Positions 12,740 to 25,622 are shown, counted from the first letter of the stretch. The stretch: DNA of 64,000 bases from Petrosia ficiformis (GCA_947044365.1 OX345636.1:34353212-34417211); one strand, 5' to 3'. Notes: a model not told the origin generated them from the letters alone. Translations and numbers: made by a program.

Positions 12740-13760
12740 ACTATATTCTATCTAAAGTATGTGACATCCTCTATGACACCCCTGTATTCAGGACACTTAT
12801 GTTTGTCCCAAGGGTGTCCAGAATAGAGGGGTTCCACTTAATGGTTATTAAATATTTAGCATCAACATGTGACATGATAATACTGTAACTCTACATAATT
12901 ATGATTTATAAATACTTTAATACAATATAATTAACTATCTAATTAACAGGATAATTTACTTATTGGACAAACATACATGTATATTAAATAATGTAATAAT
13001 ATACATGTACATGTATGTATACATGTAATTTTATCATTGAATACACACTATTAAAGCTTGTCAACTATCACTCAAAGTCATCACAACCATAATATGAATC
13101 ATCTTTAATGTTGTGATTTTATTTTTTCTGGAGGCACAGTAAACTTGTGTATAAAATAATATGTCAAACCCAATTTAAAACCTGGCCCATTTTAAACACA
13201 ACCTTACTTGAGAATAGGGTTTGTAGTATAGGATATATGTACATGTACATGTGTATATCAATCCTGAAAAGGGTCCTGATAACACTAAAATATTTGCCAT
13301 TCTGTGTACTCTGAATACTAGGGCTCTATAAAAGTGTAACTCTAGACTTAGTACACACACACACACACACACCAGCATCTGTAATAGTAGTAGCCTTGCA
13401 ATAATTTTAATTATTAATTAAAAACGCCCACCTAAGGTTAATTAGGAGAGCACGTGTATAAGCATGGTAGGTAACGTTTTCAAGGGAGTAGGATCTTTTG
13501 TAATCCAGTAGGAATGGGCCATTGTTTGACTTCAGGGTTTTGTAAGTAGGTTATTATTACATGTATTTACTGGTGCATTGGTAACAGGACTCTATAAGCA
13601 TTTCCAGATAAGGATAGAGAGGGGAGGGTTGGGATCCCACCAAGATGTCTTTAACCCCCATTTCTGGTTCCCAAGGCCAGACTATCCCTGTCAGGAGTCC
13701 AATAACACCAAAGCATCAAAGCATATGTGAATATGTTAAAAGTTAAGACTGTTAAATACT
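12740..13760. other. No gene recognised; (AC)n at 13,352
   Basis: Contains a CCTCTATTCAGGACAC-type repeat near 12,780-12,840 (also seen at about 36,290), a (AC)n run at 13,352-13,372 and otherwise AT-rich unique-looking DNA. 13,765-14,160 has overlapping open frames on both strands and a second (AC)n run at 14,015-14,034; none shows a known motif. Confidence 0.5.
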
Positions 13761-14159
13761 AATTATGGAAATATATACAAACACAGCCCATGGGACAGCA
13801 CTGTTGTCCCACAGCCCTAAAGCTGTGGAAAAAAGCCTTAAACTTAAGAAGCCCAATACTCATACTAGCCTCGGGAGAGAATATACTTCTCTGTGGGGAA
13901 AAGTCAGCTTCTGTGTTGTGAGCAATAGACAGCACTCTTTGTTTTTGGTTGGTATCAACCCAAGTGTACTAAGCCACCTCTGGTGCATCCAACCACACAC
14001 TGATCTTATATCAAACACACACACACACACACACATGATTACATAGCATTTGGACTTCTGGCTCTGATGAAGTGATATTGGAGGAAGCTGGATTTGGCTG
14101 GTTTCTAAAACAGGTTGAAAGTTTAGGACATAACAATATGCCGACATCATCTCCAATGT

Positions 14160-15004
14160 ATGTACTTTTATTGATTAGTAGTGATGATTTTCGTTAATGA
14201 AATTTACAGTTAAAGAATTCTAATTTTTGCACACGCATATCCTGTACTACATGCAAACACATTTGTAGTGATTAACTTTAAATTATCCAGTAATCAACAA
14301 ATGATGTACATGTATTACATAACTACATGTGCATATATGATTTATGGAGCATTTAATTCTTACATACAGTAGCACATTCTTCATGCAGACCAAGTATAAA
14401 CTACATGTACTACTGTTTCTGTACCATCAATAAAACAGTACTATTCACACTGTGGCATTATTTAATATAACATGCAAAAATAGGAGAAAGTGTGATACAC
14501 CTGTTTTGCCAAGCCCAATTATTAGTAAATAGACAGTTTTGAGTCCACACATACATGTAATTAGATGTACACTTCAACCAGATATACACATACATGTATG
14601 TACATATACCTACAGTATATGTCAATAAAATGTCACCATACAGTAACAGTAATTACATGTACATGTACTTTAGTTCTACTGTCAGAAATTACAGTCTCAC
14701 TACTGTAAGTATATCAATTAATGTTAAAACTACTGTTGAAGTACTATGAGTAATTACTGTACTGTATGATGACATTTTATTAACATAATACTGTACATGT
14801 ATATACATGTCATGGGGGATTCATGAGGGAATAATAAACGAGATATTGTTCGAAAATGGGCAATAAAACCAAGTTAACTATTTCATAGGTTATGTTTACC
14901 AAAACCATCCAATTACACCTTCATTTTCAATGTTACCGGGGAACTTTGCGTCATATAAATTAATCAAAAACAAACAAACTTACCAAATATATACATGTAC
15001 ATGT
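14160..15004. other. No gene recognised; many TACATGTA motifs
   Basis: AT-rich DNA with repeated TACATGTA and GTACATGTA strings. Nothing coding is supported. Confidence 0.5.
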
Positions 15005-15278
15005 TGTTTTAGTATGACAATACTCACCACTTATACATGTAGTTATAGTTATAGTATGACTAGTTTCTTGCAATTTAGTTATAGTAATTAGCTAAAATAT
15101 TAGGCTTACTAAAAGTCTTTTAGTTTAACTGAAGTGTAAATGTCTCCATTGTTGGCTAATTTTCATTTTAGTTAGTTATATACATTATTACAATAGACTA
15201 GTTATAGTTTAGTTACCTAAAAGTCAAAATACCTTACTAAAAGGGGTGTTAGTTATAGTTGTAGTTAACCAAATTCAG
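15005..15278. repeat. TTAGT-family MITE, decayed copy
   Basis: Aligns with 12,447-12,728 through ATAGTTATAGTATGACT, GGCTTACTAAAAG and TTTTCATTTTAGTTAGTTAT, but both termini are worn. Confidence 0.6.
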
Positions 15279-15280
15279 TA

Positions 15281-16074
15281 CACTGTAAAAATGAATAGGT
15301 TATTTTAACCCTCATTTGGTTACATGAGTTTCAATTATGTAACCAAATGAGGGTTAAAATAACATGTTTTGATTTTGATCTACATGTATATTGACTGGTA
15401 TATAAGGTATATATATGCCATAATAAAGAATGGTACATACATGTGCTGACTTTTCAAATATCTGTGGAGTACATCACATTATTTGTTATTATAAGTACAA
15501 CTTCATGTAATTATCTACTCTGCAATGACGTCTGTTGTTTTTGCAGATGTTGGAATTGGAATACTAATAATACACCACAGGTTATACCTATAATACTATG
15601 CTACATATATACAGTATATATATAGCTACATTGTATTAATTAACAAAAGCAATACAATGTACATGTACTTTAAACATGTATATCTCATAATAATTACATA
15701 CATGTGCCGGCGTTTCAAATATCTGTGGAGTATATATCACATGTTTGCTATTACAAGTACAAATTTATGTGCATATTTATATTAATTAATTACTCTGGAA
15801 TGAGGTAGTAACATCGCTTGTTTTCACAAATAATATACCACAGTTTGTAATGCTATGTATATAGCTACGTTGTATTAATATGTTTGTTACCATATGCCTT
15901 GTTATATATGACATGTACTTTATATTAGTGAATATAGGTCAAGATCAAATGAACTGTGCATGACTTGTAAATATTAGTTAGCAGGAAATATAAATCAGCA
16001 TGGAGGAAAATATAATTGCATTGAAACTCCTGTAACCAACTGAAGGTTAAAATAACCTATTACTTTTTACAGTG
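15281..16074. mobile_element. MITE with CACTGTAAAAA ends and TA target
   Basis: The left end (CACTGTAAAAATGAATAGG) and right end (TTACTTTTTACAGTG) are inverted copies of about 45 bp ending in AACCNACTGAAGG-type sequence, flanked by TA. Inside, a block around TCAAATATCTGTGGAGTA is repeated at 15,455 and 15,715. Relatives: 26,965-27,600 and 56,252-56,700. Confidence 0.75.
15299..15363. repeat. Perfect 27-bp hairpin
   Basis: Arm 15,299-15,325 is the exact reverse complement of 15,337-15,363, with an 11-bp loop. It repeats part of the terminal sequence of the surrounding MITE. Confidence 0.9.
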
Positions 16075-16439
16075 TATCTAGGAAAACCAATAAACACTTC
16101 ACCTGAATACCAAATTTGGTTAGGTTCCTATGTAATACAAGGAAATAACGAGTCTTGAAATGTAATTCAAACTTTGTGAGAGTGCCACCTTTTCCCAGAG
16201 TGAATCATATTAGGAATTCATGAAACTATGGATTAATGATTATTGCCATAGTAGGTAATTAAAATTACAGGAGAATCTTTACTCCAAAAAATAGAGACAG
16301 TTGTATAAGACTATATATCAGTATACAACATGTATACCAACAAAGCACGTGTTACGCACTAACAGGATTTCATACAAAGGAGGGGGAGGGGCACACTCTA
16401 GGATTACATCCACCCACACAAGAGTTATTGTATATATGT

Positions 16440-16443
16440 ATAT

Positions 16444-16495
<52 letters not shown>

Positions 16496-16729
16496 ATGAT
16501 GGTGACATCATCCCTTTGATGTGGTGAGTTCTATATATTGTATATAGACCTTCCATGTGCACACTATGCAGGAGATGTCACCATCATACAGTATATTGTA
16601 TATAGTATGCTAATAGGTCCTATATACTGCATATAGGACCCTCGTTTTGTGTCCTCGGATGTGATATATTTTGTATATAGGACCTGTTAACATACTATAT
16701 ATATACTGTATATAATACATATATAATTA

Positions 16730-16765
<36 letters not shown>
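16440..16765. repeat. (TA)n tracts around an inverted repeat
   Basis: (TA)n at about 16,451-16,489 and 16,737-16,762. Between them GTATGATGGTGACATC (16,494) pairs exactly with GATGTCACCATCATAC (16,572). Near 16,610-16,690 the motif ATAGGACC/GGTCCTAT recurs. 16,080-16,440 and 16,765-17,680 show no gene. Confidence 0.75.
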
Positions 16766-16766
<1 letters not shown>

Positions 16767-17682
16767 TTGTTAATGGTTGTGTAGTATGTATACTGCTATA
16801 AATAATGGGTTTTGATACTATTTATATTAGGAACAGTGTGATTAATTAGTTCCACCCTCCAACAAAAGATCCTGCTTGAAGTAACATTGGAATGTGTATC
16901 TATTACTGATTACCTTTCTTTGATACCGACTCTGCAAAAGCTGGAGTTACTACCGTTTTGAAACTATTATCAACTTACAGAGTAAAGTGGTGAGGAGGAG
17001 GAGGAGGAGAGGAATTACAATAGAAGATGAATAGGAAGAGAGCAGAAGAGGAAAAATGAGTTAATATATGAGAATATAATATGTAAATTTGATAATATCA
17101 ATGTTTATGAATTTATGACATATTGCAATATGATACTGATATATTAATGTGCTCTAAAATTATCTTGTAAAGGAAAACGGAATACAATTAATACATACAC
17201 TCCAACATTATAACAAGATAACCAAACAAGGTAACAAAATGTATAAACACTAGCAACTGACAAGGAAAAGCATCATTATACACTACACGAAAATAAAACT
17301 TATGTACTGTAAATATAATACTTATGAAAATACTATAATTAAAAAAGAAAAGGGTTCAAAAGTAACAAAGTTTCAAATTGTATTCTTTTATACATATATG
17401 CACTTTAGATATCATCATGCTGGTGTATTGGTTACACAATGTGACTTAAGTTATGAAAATGCCCATTTTATTAACTATTAATTAAACTGAAAAAACATAC
17501 TTTAAATGCTCGTCTACACAAACTTTAATGATATGTGGATCACAGTTTCACAACAGCTAGTCAAGTATTATACTACTGAAATCATCATGGTATTTGGTTT
17601 CTGTGAATTTTGTGTTATACTGGAATAAAACTCTTTGTTACTTTTGACCACTATTTGCTTGCTTGGTCACATATACATACAC

Positions 17683-17898
17683 CAGAGTTTTTGATAAGTT
17701 TTGAAGCATGAGCCAAATTGGCTCAACAATGGTTAGCGTGTGCATCATTGGGAATACATCTTAAGCCAATTAACAAAAAGTTAATGCTGTTAGTGACAAT
17801 AATTATAATCATAATTAACTGTGCCACTGGCCCAAAGAGAGAACTATGCAGTGCCAAATAAGAAGCTATTTGGGCCAATAAGCTTATCAAAAACACTG
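17683..17898. mobile_element. MITE with CAGTGTTTTTGATA-type ends, copy 1
   Basis: Starts CAGAGTTTTTGATAAG and ends CTTATCAAAAACACTG. Contains CCAAATTGGCTCAACAATGG. Copies at 27,109-27,340 and 46,671-47,191 align along the full length. Confidence 0.8.
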
Positions 17899-18578
17899 AC
17901 ATACACACACATACATGTATAATGTACAAATATGCAGACTCATCTACATGTAGCAAATACGAAGAGTGGAATACAATTCATGTACACATACATGTATAAT
18001 AATAACCTATATTCTAGTCAATAACAGTACACAAATATTTGCACGCTTGCAAATACCAATAGAGAAACCTATTGTCCATACTTACACAGTATTGAACTTG
18101 TCATAACTGGTCTAATAGTTTGAGAAACTACAGTCTGACTCCATGTTGAACTAAAAGCATCAGTTATTAAGCCACTTGTCCTAATGTAAAGGTAAACAAT
18201 GATATGACACAGTGGTATAATTAGGAATTATAATCATGATATGAATTTATTCAGTAAACTCTGGAAAGCATAAATTAAGTTGGACTGTACACTTACAAAA
18301 AATTTGACAGTTAGCTATTGCTTCCAAAATACTAGCATTAAAATTTTGTAATTTAATTAAGTTAACCCTTAGAGGATTGAGCTTGCTTTTCAAAATTCTT
18401 CTCGTTTCCAACACTGGCGACTCTGCTGCATAAATTTTGGCCACCATTAACTTTCAGTACCCCAAACCTGGCTCCTTTTCCGACATGGAGTACTACTTTT
18501 AGCAGCTTGCTTACCAGGACTTGAAAGTCCCCAAGCGCTTACTAATTCAAATTCAGTGTTCTCCCTCTTTTGTGGTAC

Positions 18579-18678
18579 TGACATTGTTAGGGTTATATCA
18601 GGATGTTTTTGTTCTTACTCAAGCATGAAATTATTGTATTCTGTGGTTTGTATACTATTTTGAATGCTACTACTATCC
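18579..18678. repeat. Dispersed 100-bp repeat
   Basis: Contains CAGGATGTTTTTGTTCTTAC and CAAGCATGAAATTATTG; found inverted at 47,740-47,850 and in part at 46,135-46,200. It overlaps the proposed end of the 18.7-kb gene. Confidence 0.7.
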
Positions 18679-18777
18679 CTTTTTTGAAGTAATGACCCCA
18701 AACGAGTACAACCTGTAATACAAGTATAAATAATTATATATATAATATATATATATAATTATATAATTACATATAAT

Positions 18778-18817
<40 letters not shown>

Positions 18818-19271
18818 AATACGGCGAAACATTAAGTAAACCACAGGTTTATAAATCAGATATAGCACCCTGCCATCAAAACAGACTACAAGAAAACAAC
18901 GCTTACCTTCTCAAAGTGCCGACAAAAAGGTAGGAGAAGCATCAGACATCAACAAAGATTTTGTCTTTCATGAAATATATTAATTATAACACGCCTACTC
19001 ATGCTATATCAGATTTATAATCACCTTGCCCTCGGGGCTATGGCCATCGTGCTTGGTGATTATAAATCACTCGTAGGGTGTTATAACATATATATACATG
19101 TGTGTACATATAACTATGTCTATATTAGTATAATAGATCCACTAATTGACAACAATCTACACACACATGCATATACAAATTGTATGTATATTCATGGTAA
19201 AATTGACAGTTTCCAGTTACCTTGTATAGTGTCTTGTTTGCTGCTTCTGAAATCCTGTGTAGAGAAAATTA

Positions 19272-19312
<41 letters not shown>

Positions 19313-20143
19313 ACCTGGGGTAATTACGAACGAATTTTTCAATCCGTTTGTTTCCTCAAGTTAAAATAGCTATAGATTGTTATTTTTAGTAAATATAATA
19401 AGTATATAATATACTGCTGAAATCACCAAAATCTGCTCTTTGCAATGATGGGACTAACTTTTCATTCTCGTGGTGATCTGAGAATCTTTAGCTGCTAACT
19501 ACAACAACTTCAACTCGGGGTAATTTCGAACTACCTGCAACGAAGCGTGTAACCACCAAAGTGTGATCGTGGCCCGTGGCCCGTGGCTGTCATGCATCAT
19601 TGAATAGCCCTAGCCCTGTTCTACATTGTGGTACCAGTTTCAAGTGATGTATGTAAAGTATTATATAACTATAACAACAAACACTTACATAGTTAAACGG
19701 GGTAATTTCGAACTATTTGCAAAGATAATACGTTATAGTATATATGTTCGATATTACCCCGATTCGAATTTACCCCAGGTTACTATAATATATAATTATA
19801 TATATATTTAATGCCCATAAATATTTTGCAAAAAAGATATTACAGAATACTTGTAGGCCAAAGATGTATATATATAGACTGCATATTAGATAACATTTTA
19901 CCTGAAACTGATACACACAAAGTCCTGTGCCCTCTAAAGCCTCGAACACCATTGAGTGTAGTCCTGGACTGTAGCCTTGGTAACAGCTGAATAAAAACAA
20001 TATTGAATCAGTAACATACTTGTATCAGAAGCAAATATAATTTTGGTAGGTGTATATATACAAAAGTAAATTATGAAAATTAATGCATAGAAATAGTGAT
20101 ATTTACTACCTACCTTTGCTGCAAAGTTTCTGTAAGCCAGCAT
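18673..20143 (-). CDS. Proposed small four-exon gene, mitochondrial-type N terminus
   Basis: Exons 20143-20114, 19986-19902, 19254-19221 and 18712-18673 join at canonical sites (AAG/GTAGGT; TTTATTCAG; CAG/GTAAAA; TCTCTACACAG; AAG/GTAACT; TTGTATTACAG) with matching phases, total 189 nt, 62 residues. The protein starts MLAYRNFAAKLLPRLQSRTT and later has GVRGFRGHRTL and TRHYTRLYSFG. It is rich in Arg with no acidic residues near the start, as in a mitochondrial presequence. I do not recognise the family. The last exon is the weakest because its stop abuts a dispersed repeat; a longer 3' end is possible. An open frame at 18,581-18,444 (MSVPQKREN...) on the same strand is unexplained. Confidence 0.45.
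18984..19087. mobile_element. Palindromic MITE with GTTATAACA ends, copy 1
   Basis: TTATAACACGCCTAC pairs with GTAGGGTGTTATAA, and inner ATTTATAATCACC pairs with GGTGATTATAAAT. A sister lies at 20,587-20,675. (TA)n runs occur on its left at 18,735-18,815. Confidence 0.75.
19311..19782. mobile_element. MITE with TAACCTGGGGTAA ends
   Basis: TAACCTGGGGTAATTACGAA at the left pairs with TTCGAATTTACCCCAGGTTA at the right, next to (TA)n. The motif GGGGTAATTTCGAACTA recurs inside at 19,517 and 19,701. It lies in the intron between exons 2 and 3 of the proposed small gene. Confidence 0.75.
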
Positions 20144-20586
20144 TTTGTTCTTGAAACGTAAACAGAAACAGAAATTTACGGAAATATTTCGTAATCTCAT
20201 TTAATTAATAATTTTATACTACAGTCCAACCGCCAGTGACTAGTGTGCGCTTCCGGTGAAATGTTTTTGTAATAATTAGTGGGCGTGTCTAAATAAAATG
20301 GAGAGCACATGTGCAAATCAGTGTGTTGAAACAAGTTTCTTGTATGGACGTTTTGATTGTATAATGAAGATACAGTTGATTTCGCTTGAACTATTAAAGA
20401 TATGTCAATGTGTAAATATAGTTTTGAAAGTCTTGTTGTGTATGTGATAACTTTTTAACTGCTGCCAAGTTTACCTTGTTATTTAACTACACTGCTGGTG
20501 AGTGCTGGATCTCGTGGAGTCAGGTAGTATTGTGCAACGACTAATTTTGCGCATGCGCAGTTTGGCCCAAGCATGTAAATAAATTC

Positions 20587-20675
20587 GTTATAACACCCCC
20601 GCTTGGGAAATATCATATTTATAATCACCTCGCCCTCGGGGATTATAAATATATCCCTCGCTGGGGTGTTATAAC
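20587..20675. mobile_element. Palindromic MITE with GTTATAACA ends, copy 2
   Basis: GTTATAACACCCC pairs with GGGGTGTTATAAC; inner ATTTATAATCACC and GATTATAAAT match copy 1. (TA)n follows. 20,145-20,580 has no gene, but may hold the promoter of the minus-strand small gene. Confidence 0.75.
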
Positions 20676-20778
20676 ATACACACACATATATATATAATTA
20701 TATATAATATATATATATATATAATTATATATACAGGAGCGCATGAACCCCGCCGAACACATGCAAAATTTCAGCTAT

Positions 20779-23700
20779 CTACTATATAAAGAATGATAAT
20801 CATTATGGGGCAAGCCTGAGAGCTAAAAAGGTGTGGTTGTAAGACGAGGTTGTGTGCAATTGCGCTGTCCAATTGTAAAAGGGGAGAGGCTGACTATAAG
20901 TCTATAATTAAACTCTCTAATGAAAATACAAGGAACTTAATTAAACTTTATTCATTTATAATTAAAGCGCAAAAATTTAACAGGTAGCTAAGGTTTTTGC
21001 GACGGAACTTCAAAACTTTGTATAGAAGCAGTGTCTCCAGATGATGAAAGCATGCACTATTTCCCTAATGGCATTTGGTTTTCCTTTGTGTAATAAAAAC
21101 ATTTCACTACATTTTATAAGGTAGTATTTTACAACTGAAAGGAAAACACTAAGTGCAAAGTTTATATATTGGTAAATTAAATTATTTGGTTGCAGGTGTT
21201 GTGGTGTTTGTGTGGTTGCCAGGTTTTGTGGTGTTTCTTGGTAAATTAAATTATGTGGTTGCAGGTTTTGTTATAGTAACATACATGCATGTAGCCACAA
21301 CATCATCTATGACAATTGACAATCTAAATTGAAACTCATTCCTTGCAACTGTACTAACCAATAAAATGGTTATTGTAATGATTCATTTTTTTGCAGTGTA
21401 GTAACATCATACATGTATACTCTATGACAGTTGACAAACTAAATTCATGCTATTCCTGGCAACTGTACTGACCAATGAAATGGTTATTGTAATAATTTAA
21501 TTTCTGCATGCAGGGTTCACGTGTTTCATGTCACTAATATATAACCTTCAAAGTACTGGTCTTTAACAAATGGTTGAAAAATCAGGACCTATTAACCATT
21601 ATTCCGGTGGAAATACAAATAGTATTTTCTATGCAAACATGATGATATACATTAGCTTTATTATTTAGCAATAAAGAGTAAATGAAACTCATATAACCAA
21701 TAACCAAGAGTAAATGAAATTCAATTTGGTAGTTAAAACAAGTAATCAGTTTTTACAGTGATAATTAAGAAACACAACAAAACCTGCAACCACATAATTT
21801 AGTAAGAAACACAACATAATGTGCACCAAGTATTGGAATGTTTGCAAACCTTTTTGATGGCCATACACAATTACATGTACTTTAGTATAAATTACAATAA
21901 ATCTTTGACATGAAATATGCACCCTAAAATTATAGTGTTTCAACTATAATTGAATATAATTAGTACAAAGTATCTGTGGTATAAGATGTATGTATTCCGA
22001 ACAACCAACTAATTGTTAAATCCTTGCAACTGTACTAACCATTAAATTAGTTATTTCAACTAGTTTTTTTTTCGCAGTGTACGGCATAATGTGCACCAAG
22101 TATTAATAGGTACATTATATAGAATAAATTAAGTTATGTTTTTGCAGGTTTCCACACCCTGTTGACAGTCAGATACAATTATATGTATACTTCAGTAGCA
22201 AATGTATACTAAATTGTGGCATGAAATATGAGTTGGGAGCACACTAAAATTATAGTGCTTCAAGTAATTGAATATTAGTACAAAGTAGCTCTGGCAGTAT
22301 CCTGAACAATGAACTAATTGTTAAATCTTTGCAAGCTATTTTAACTAATTTGTTTTTTTTCTGTGTAAATATTATATATATAGATCTATATGGCCAGGTT
22401 AAAACAACAGATGCATGGCTTTGTGACTATAATATCCAATCAATGAGTTATTTAATAATGTTGTTTTTGCAATTCTATAGCTATACAACATTCACAAGGT
22501 GTCATGTACTCTACAACAAGCTATATATATAGCTCAGACTCACCATATTCATCCACCACTGTTTGCTAATACCTATCAGAAAGATAATACACTGCATGAA
22601 CTGGTTCTTTAACCACTTATTATAGCTTGGATACATATTATGAAATTCATGTAATATACCGCACCTTATTAACAGCTTAAGTGCTGCAGGCTGCTTTGTG
22701 CAAGTTCTGTTATTAGATTAGTGAGAAAAGTACTGAAATGTAAATTGTGGTAACCTTGCAATCATGATTTATATGAACAACACCAAATGATATTTCAATT
22801 CAGTAGCTAGTGGTGTGAAATAGCATACTATGGATATTACCTTATTATAACTGTGAGGTAAACAACTGAAATAACCAAATGATTTTTGCATAATTAATTA
22901 CAAGAATTCATTTTTTTTCTCAAATTAATTATTATATATAATTAGAGTTATTCAGTTCTTCTAGGGAATGTTCCTCATTTGTATTAGGCATTCTTTGGAT
23001 GACTACGTTGGAAACGCAGCTTAGCTGTTGTGGTTTGCTCCAAGTTAGGTTGCAGCCGCCTGAACGTGTCATGTCCGACGTTGGTTGAATTCCAGTCATT
23101 TTCAGGAGATGTTTCTACAGTCAACAGCCAATTCGTGAGTATAACATAATCGCTGATAGCAGGATCATATTGTGCTTGTCCAGACCAACTGGTGGTACTA
23201 TGAGCATTTTGATACTGATTTTGCCAGGATACGACCCAACCCAATGTTTGGCCTGCAGTATCAAAACGGCCAAGAAGAAGATACTCTTTTTCTGCTTCAC
23301 CAACTGCAGAACAGTAAGTACCACGTAAAGTACCTAGGTTCGTATCTATTTCTGTAATTTTCATCACAGAACCAAGCTCATTGTACCATATACTCTCAGT
23401 AGCTGCAAACAGAGTCTTGAAATCAACTGTTCATAAAGGGAAAGGGAAAGGAACATGCTTAATTTATAGATACTGCATAATAATAAAATTATACACAACA
23501 TAATAATTACAGCATATTATAAGTACAATTATTTGTGAAGTACCTTTCTTAGTTGCCATTTTAATTCTTAGTTAGCCCTGCTCTCCAATGAATTAATAGT
23601 AATCAAAATGAAAAGACTTAAATTTTCATTCATTTATATAGAGTTGTGTAGGCGGTAAATTAAATTATGTGATTGCAGGTTTTGTGGTGTAAATTATATG

Positions 23701-23810
23701 GTTGCCAGGTTTTGTGGTGTGTGCACATGTTGGTAAATTATAGTCTCGCGTGGCCAAACTCCTCTCCTTTTTGAGATCAGACAGTGGGGAGGCAATCGAT
23801 TTTCACTGAC
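20779..23810. repeat. Avidin-gene block, copy B
   Basis: Partner of 6,140-10,290. About 21,280-21,800 is inverted relative to copy A: blocks from 6,700-7,380 appear reverse-complemented here. Ends in the same 5' terminus of the Tc1-like element as at 10,209. Confidence 0.75.
22984..23559 (-). CDS. Streptavidin-like biotin-binding protein, copy B
   Basis: Same two-exon layout as copy A: exon 1 23559-23544 (MATKK plus one base), exon 2 23426-22984, phase-1 intron. The reading frame is intact, with WYNELGS, GTYCSAVGEAE, LGWVVSWQNQYQNAHSTTSW, NWLLT and DWNSTNVGHDTF. The loop NAHSTTSWSG is almost the streptavidin loop, so this copy keeps the ancestral length. Differences from copy A cluster near the N terminus (FAATES against LGTES) and after KITEI (DTNLGTLR against NYDVGTFS). 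Upstream and downstream flanks match those of copy A for about 3 kb, so the two genes arose by segment duplication. All biotin-contact residues listed for copy A are present. Confidence 0.88.
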
Positions 23811-23830
23811 GATTTCACTTCCCTTCCATC
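23751..23830. repeat. Lone Tc1-like element left end
   Basis: TAGTCTCGCGTGGCC and CTTTTTGAGATCAGACAG match the terminus at 10,209; no right end follows. 23,830-24,060 holds nothing recognisable. Confidence 0.6.
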
Positions 23831-24189
23831 AATGTTGTAGCAGCAATCCTACTTACTTCAACTGTACTCGATTTCAAGCTGTGATTCAACAGTGATATCC
23901 TTCAAACAGGATGTGTTATGTTTCTATGTACTCATTTGCTGTTCAGAAGTGTTCTGAAACTGATGGTGAAATGGCAATCGTGAGTTGAAAAAATCGTCAT
24001 AACTTTATAACCAAGAGGTTTTAGAAAAAGCCTGTCTTTTATTATGATCCTTGTATAATTTCACATTATTGGTAGCTCGATCGATCGAAGTCCCATTGTT
24101 GTTAGTTGTCCAGAAAGTTTGTTCATAGTGCACAGGACAGAACAGTAACCCTCCACTTCGCCTACACGAGGGCGAGGATTAATTATTAC

Positions 24190-24790
24190 TGTAAGCATTG
24201 GACTCGACTGGCGAGTGTAGTGACTGACACGGATTCTTGTGGACAATGCTGTAAGTGAAATAGAAAATAGACATCATCTGTAAGTGAAAGAAAATGATAA
24301 TCAATTTATATGTAAATAATTGATAAAGACTGTCCTTCAAAAATGAAGAAGCCTCATAATTGTGCCCATATATATAATGATGCTGTAAAAATTGAGGTGT
24401 AAATGCAATAATGATTGTATAATTTCATATGATATATCACTTACACCAGTATTTTTGCTATCTACAAAAAAATATTCACAAATTATTCACCATTCAAAAA
24501 AAACGATGAAAACAAAATACATTTTCAATAAAAATGGAAGGATGTCAAAACCTAAAACGTATGTAAAGAAAATCAAGAAGTTATGTATCTGAGTATATGG
24601 TTGAAGAACCAATTCGTTCCCTACATGCAGTGTAGCATTCTGCATATATAATGACAAGAATAATAAAAAAACATTTTCAACAAAAATGGAAGAAGGTGTA
24701 CAGACATCAAAACCCAAAAAGTATGCAAACAAGGTCGGGAAGTTAACATAGGACCAAAAATTAAACATGTTATACACAATATCTCATTAA
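24190..24790. repeat. Fold-back family fragment
   Basis: Contains the CATCTGTAAGTGAAAG block and the later CAAAAATGGAAGAAGGTG block of the fold-back family, with rearrangements and an internal duplication of the second block (24,520 and 24,670). No coding sequence is supported. Confidence 0.55.
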
Positions 24791-25089
24791 CTGCTGAATT
24801 GTGAAGAACTGCAGGTTGATTTGAGCATGTTCTGTTTCAGTTCTTACAAAAATTTATAGTGGGAGTAGTATTGAACTATAAACTGTGATAACCTTGTAAT
24901 CCTGGTTAATTCACTTAGTCATTATTGAATAACAAAATTCCAACACCAAAAGTTAAGCTTATATGCTCTTCAATACCTTAATTCAGCACACTCTAAAACC
25001 AAAATTGTTAAAATAACTAATTTATTGGTCAGTATAGAGTTGCAAGGAAGTTATATATCTGCAGGTTATTTGAAGATGGGTAAGCACCC

Positions 25090-25395
25090 ACCTTTGTGTA
25101 AGAGGCCACTCCACTATTTTGACAGTATAATCATAAATGACAACTATCTCATGCAATCTCCCACTTCCTTCATATTGTGGCTTGTTTGGCCCACCATGCT
25201 TTATAGCTTAGGTATTACAACTGTCTAAACTTCAATAGCTGCAAGATATCTAATCGGCTATTTGTGTAAGAGGCCACTCCACTATTACCACAATATACCA
25301 TGCATTCTCCCACCTCTTTCAGATAGCAACTTCTTTGGCCCACCATGCTTTATATATAGTTTAAGTATTACAACTATCTAAACTTCGACAGCCCA
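25090..25395. repeat. Tandem duplication, about 150 bp twice
   Basis: TGTGTAAGAGGCCACTCCAC, TTTGGCCCACCATGCTTTAT and AGTATTACAACTATCTAAAC-type blocks occur in order at 25,097-25,230 and 25,264-25,385, just upstream of avidin copy C. (TA)n at about 25,437-25,460 follows. Confidence 0.75.
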
Positions 25396-25514
25396 GTAGT
25401 GCTCAATAACTATTGGGTTTGCGAGGTCGCGCGATAATTATATATATATATATAATATATAAGTCCTTGCATTTTCATTATTATTAGGAAAGTATCTGCA
25501 ATCTACCCAAGAAT

Positions 25515-25622
25515 ATGGCAACCAAGCAAGGTACTCCACAAATAACTGTATCTGCTGTAATTATCATAATTCTAATTTATTTTTATAATAATTATATATA
25601 ATTATATATATATATATATAAT

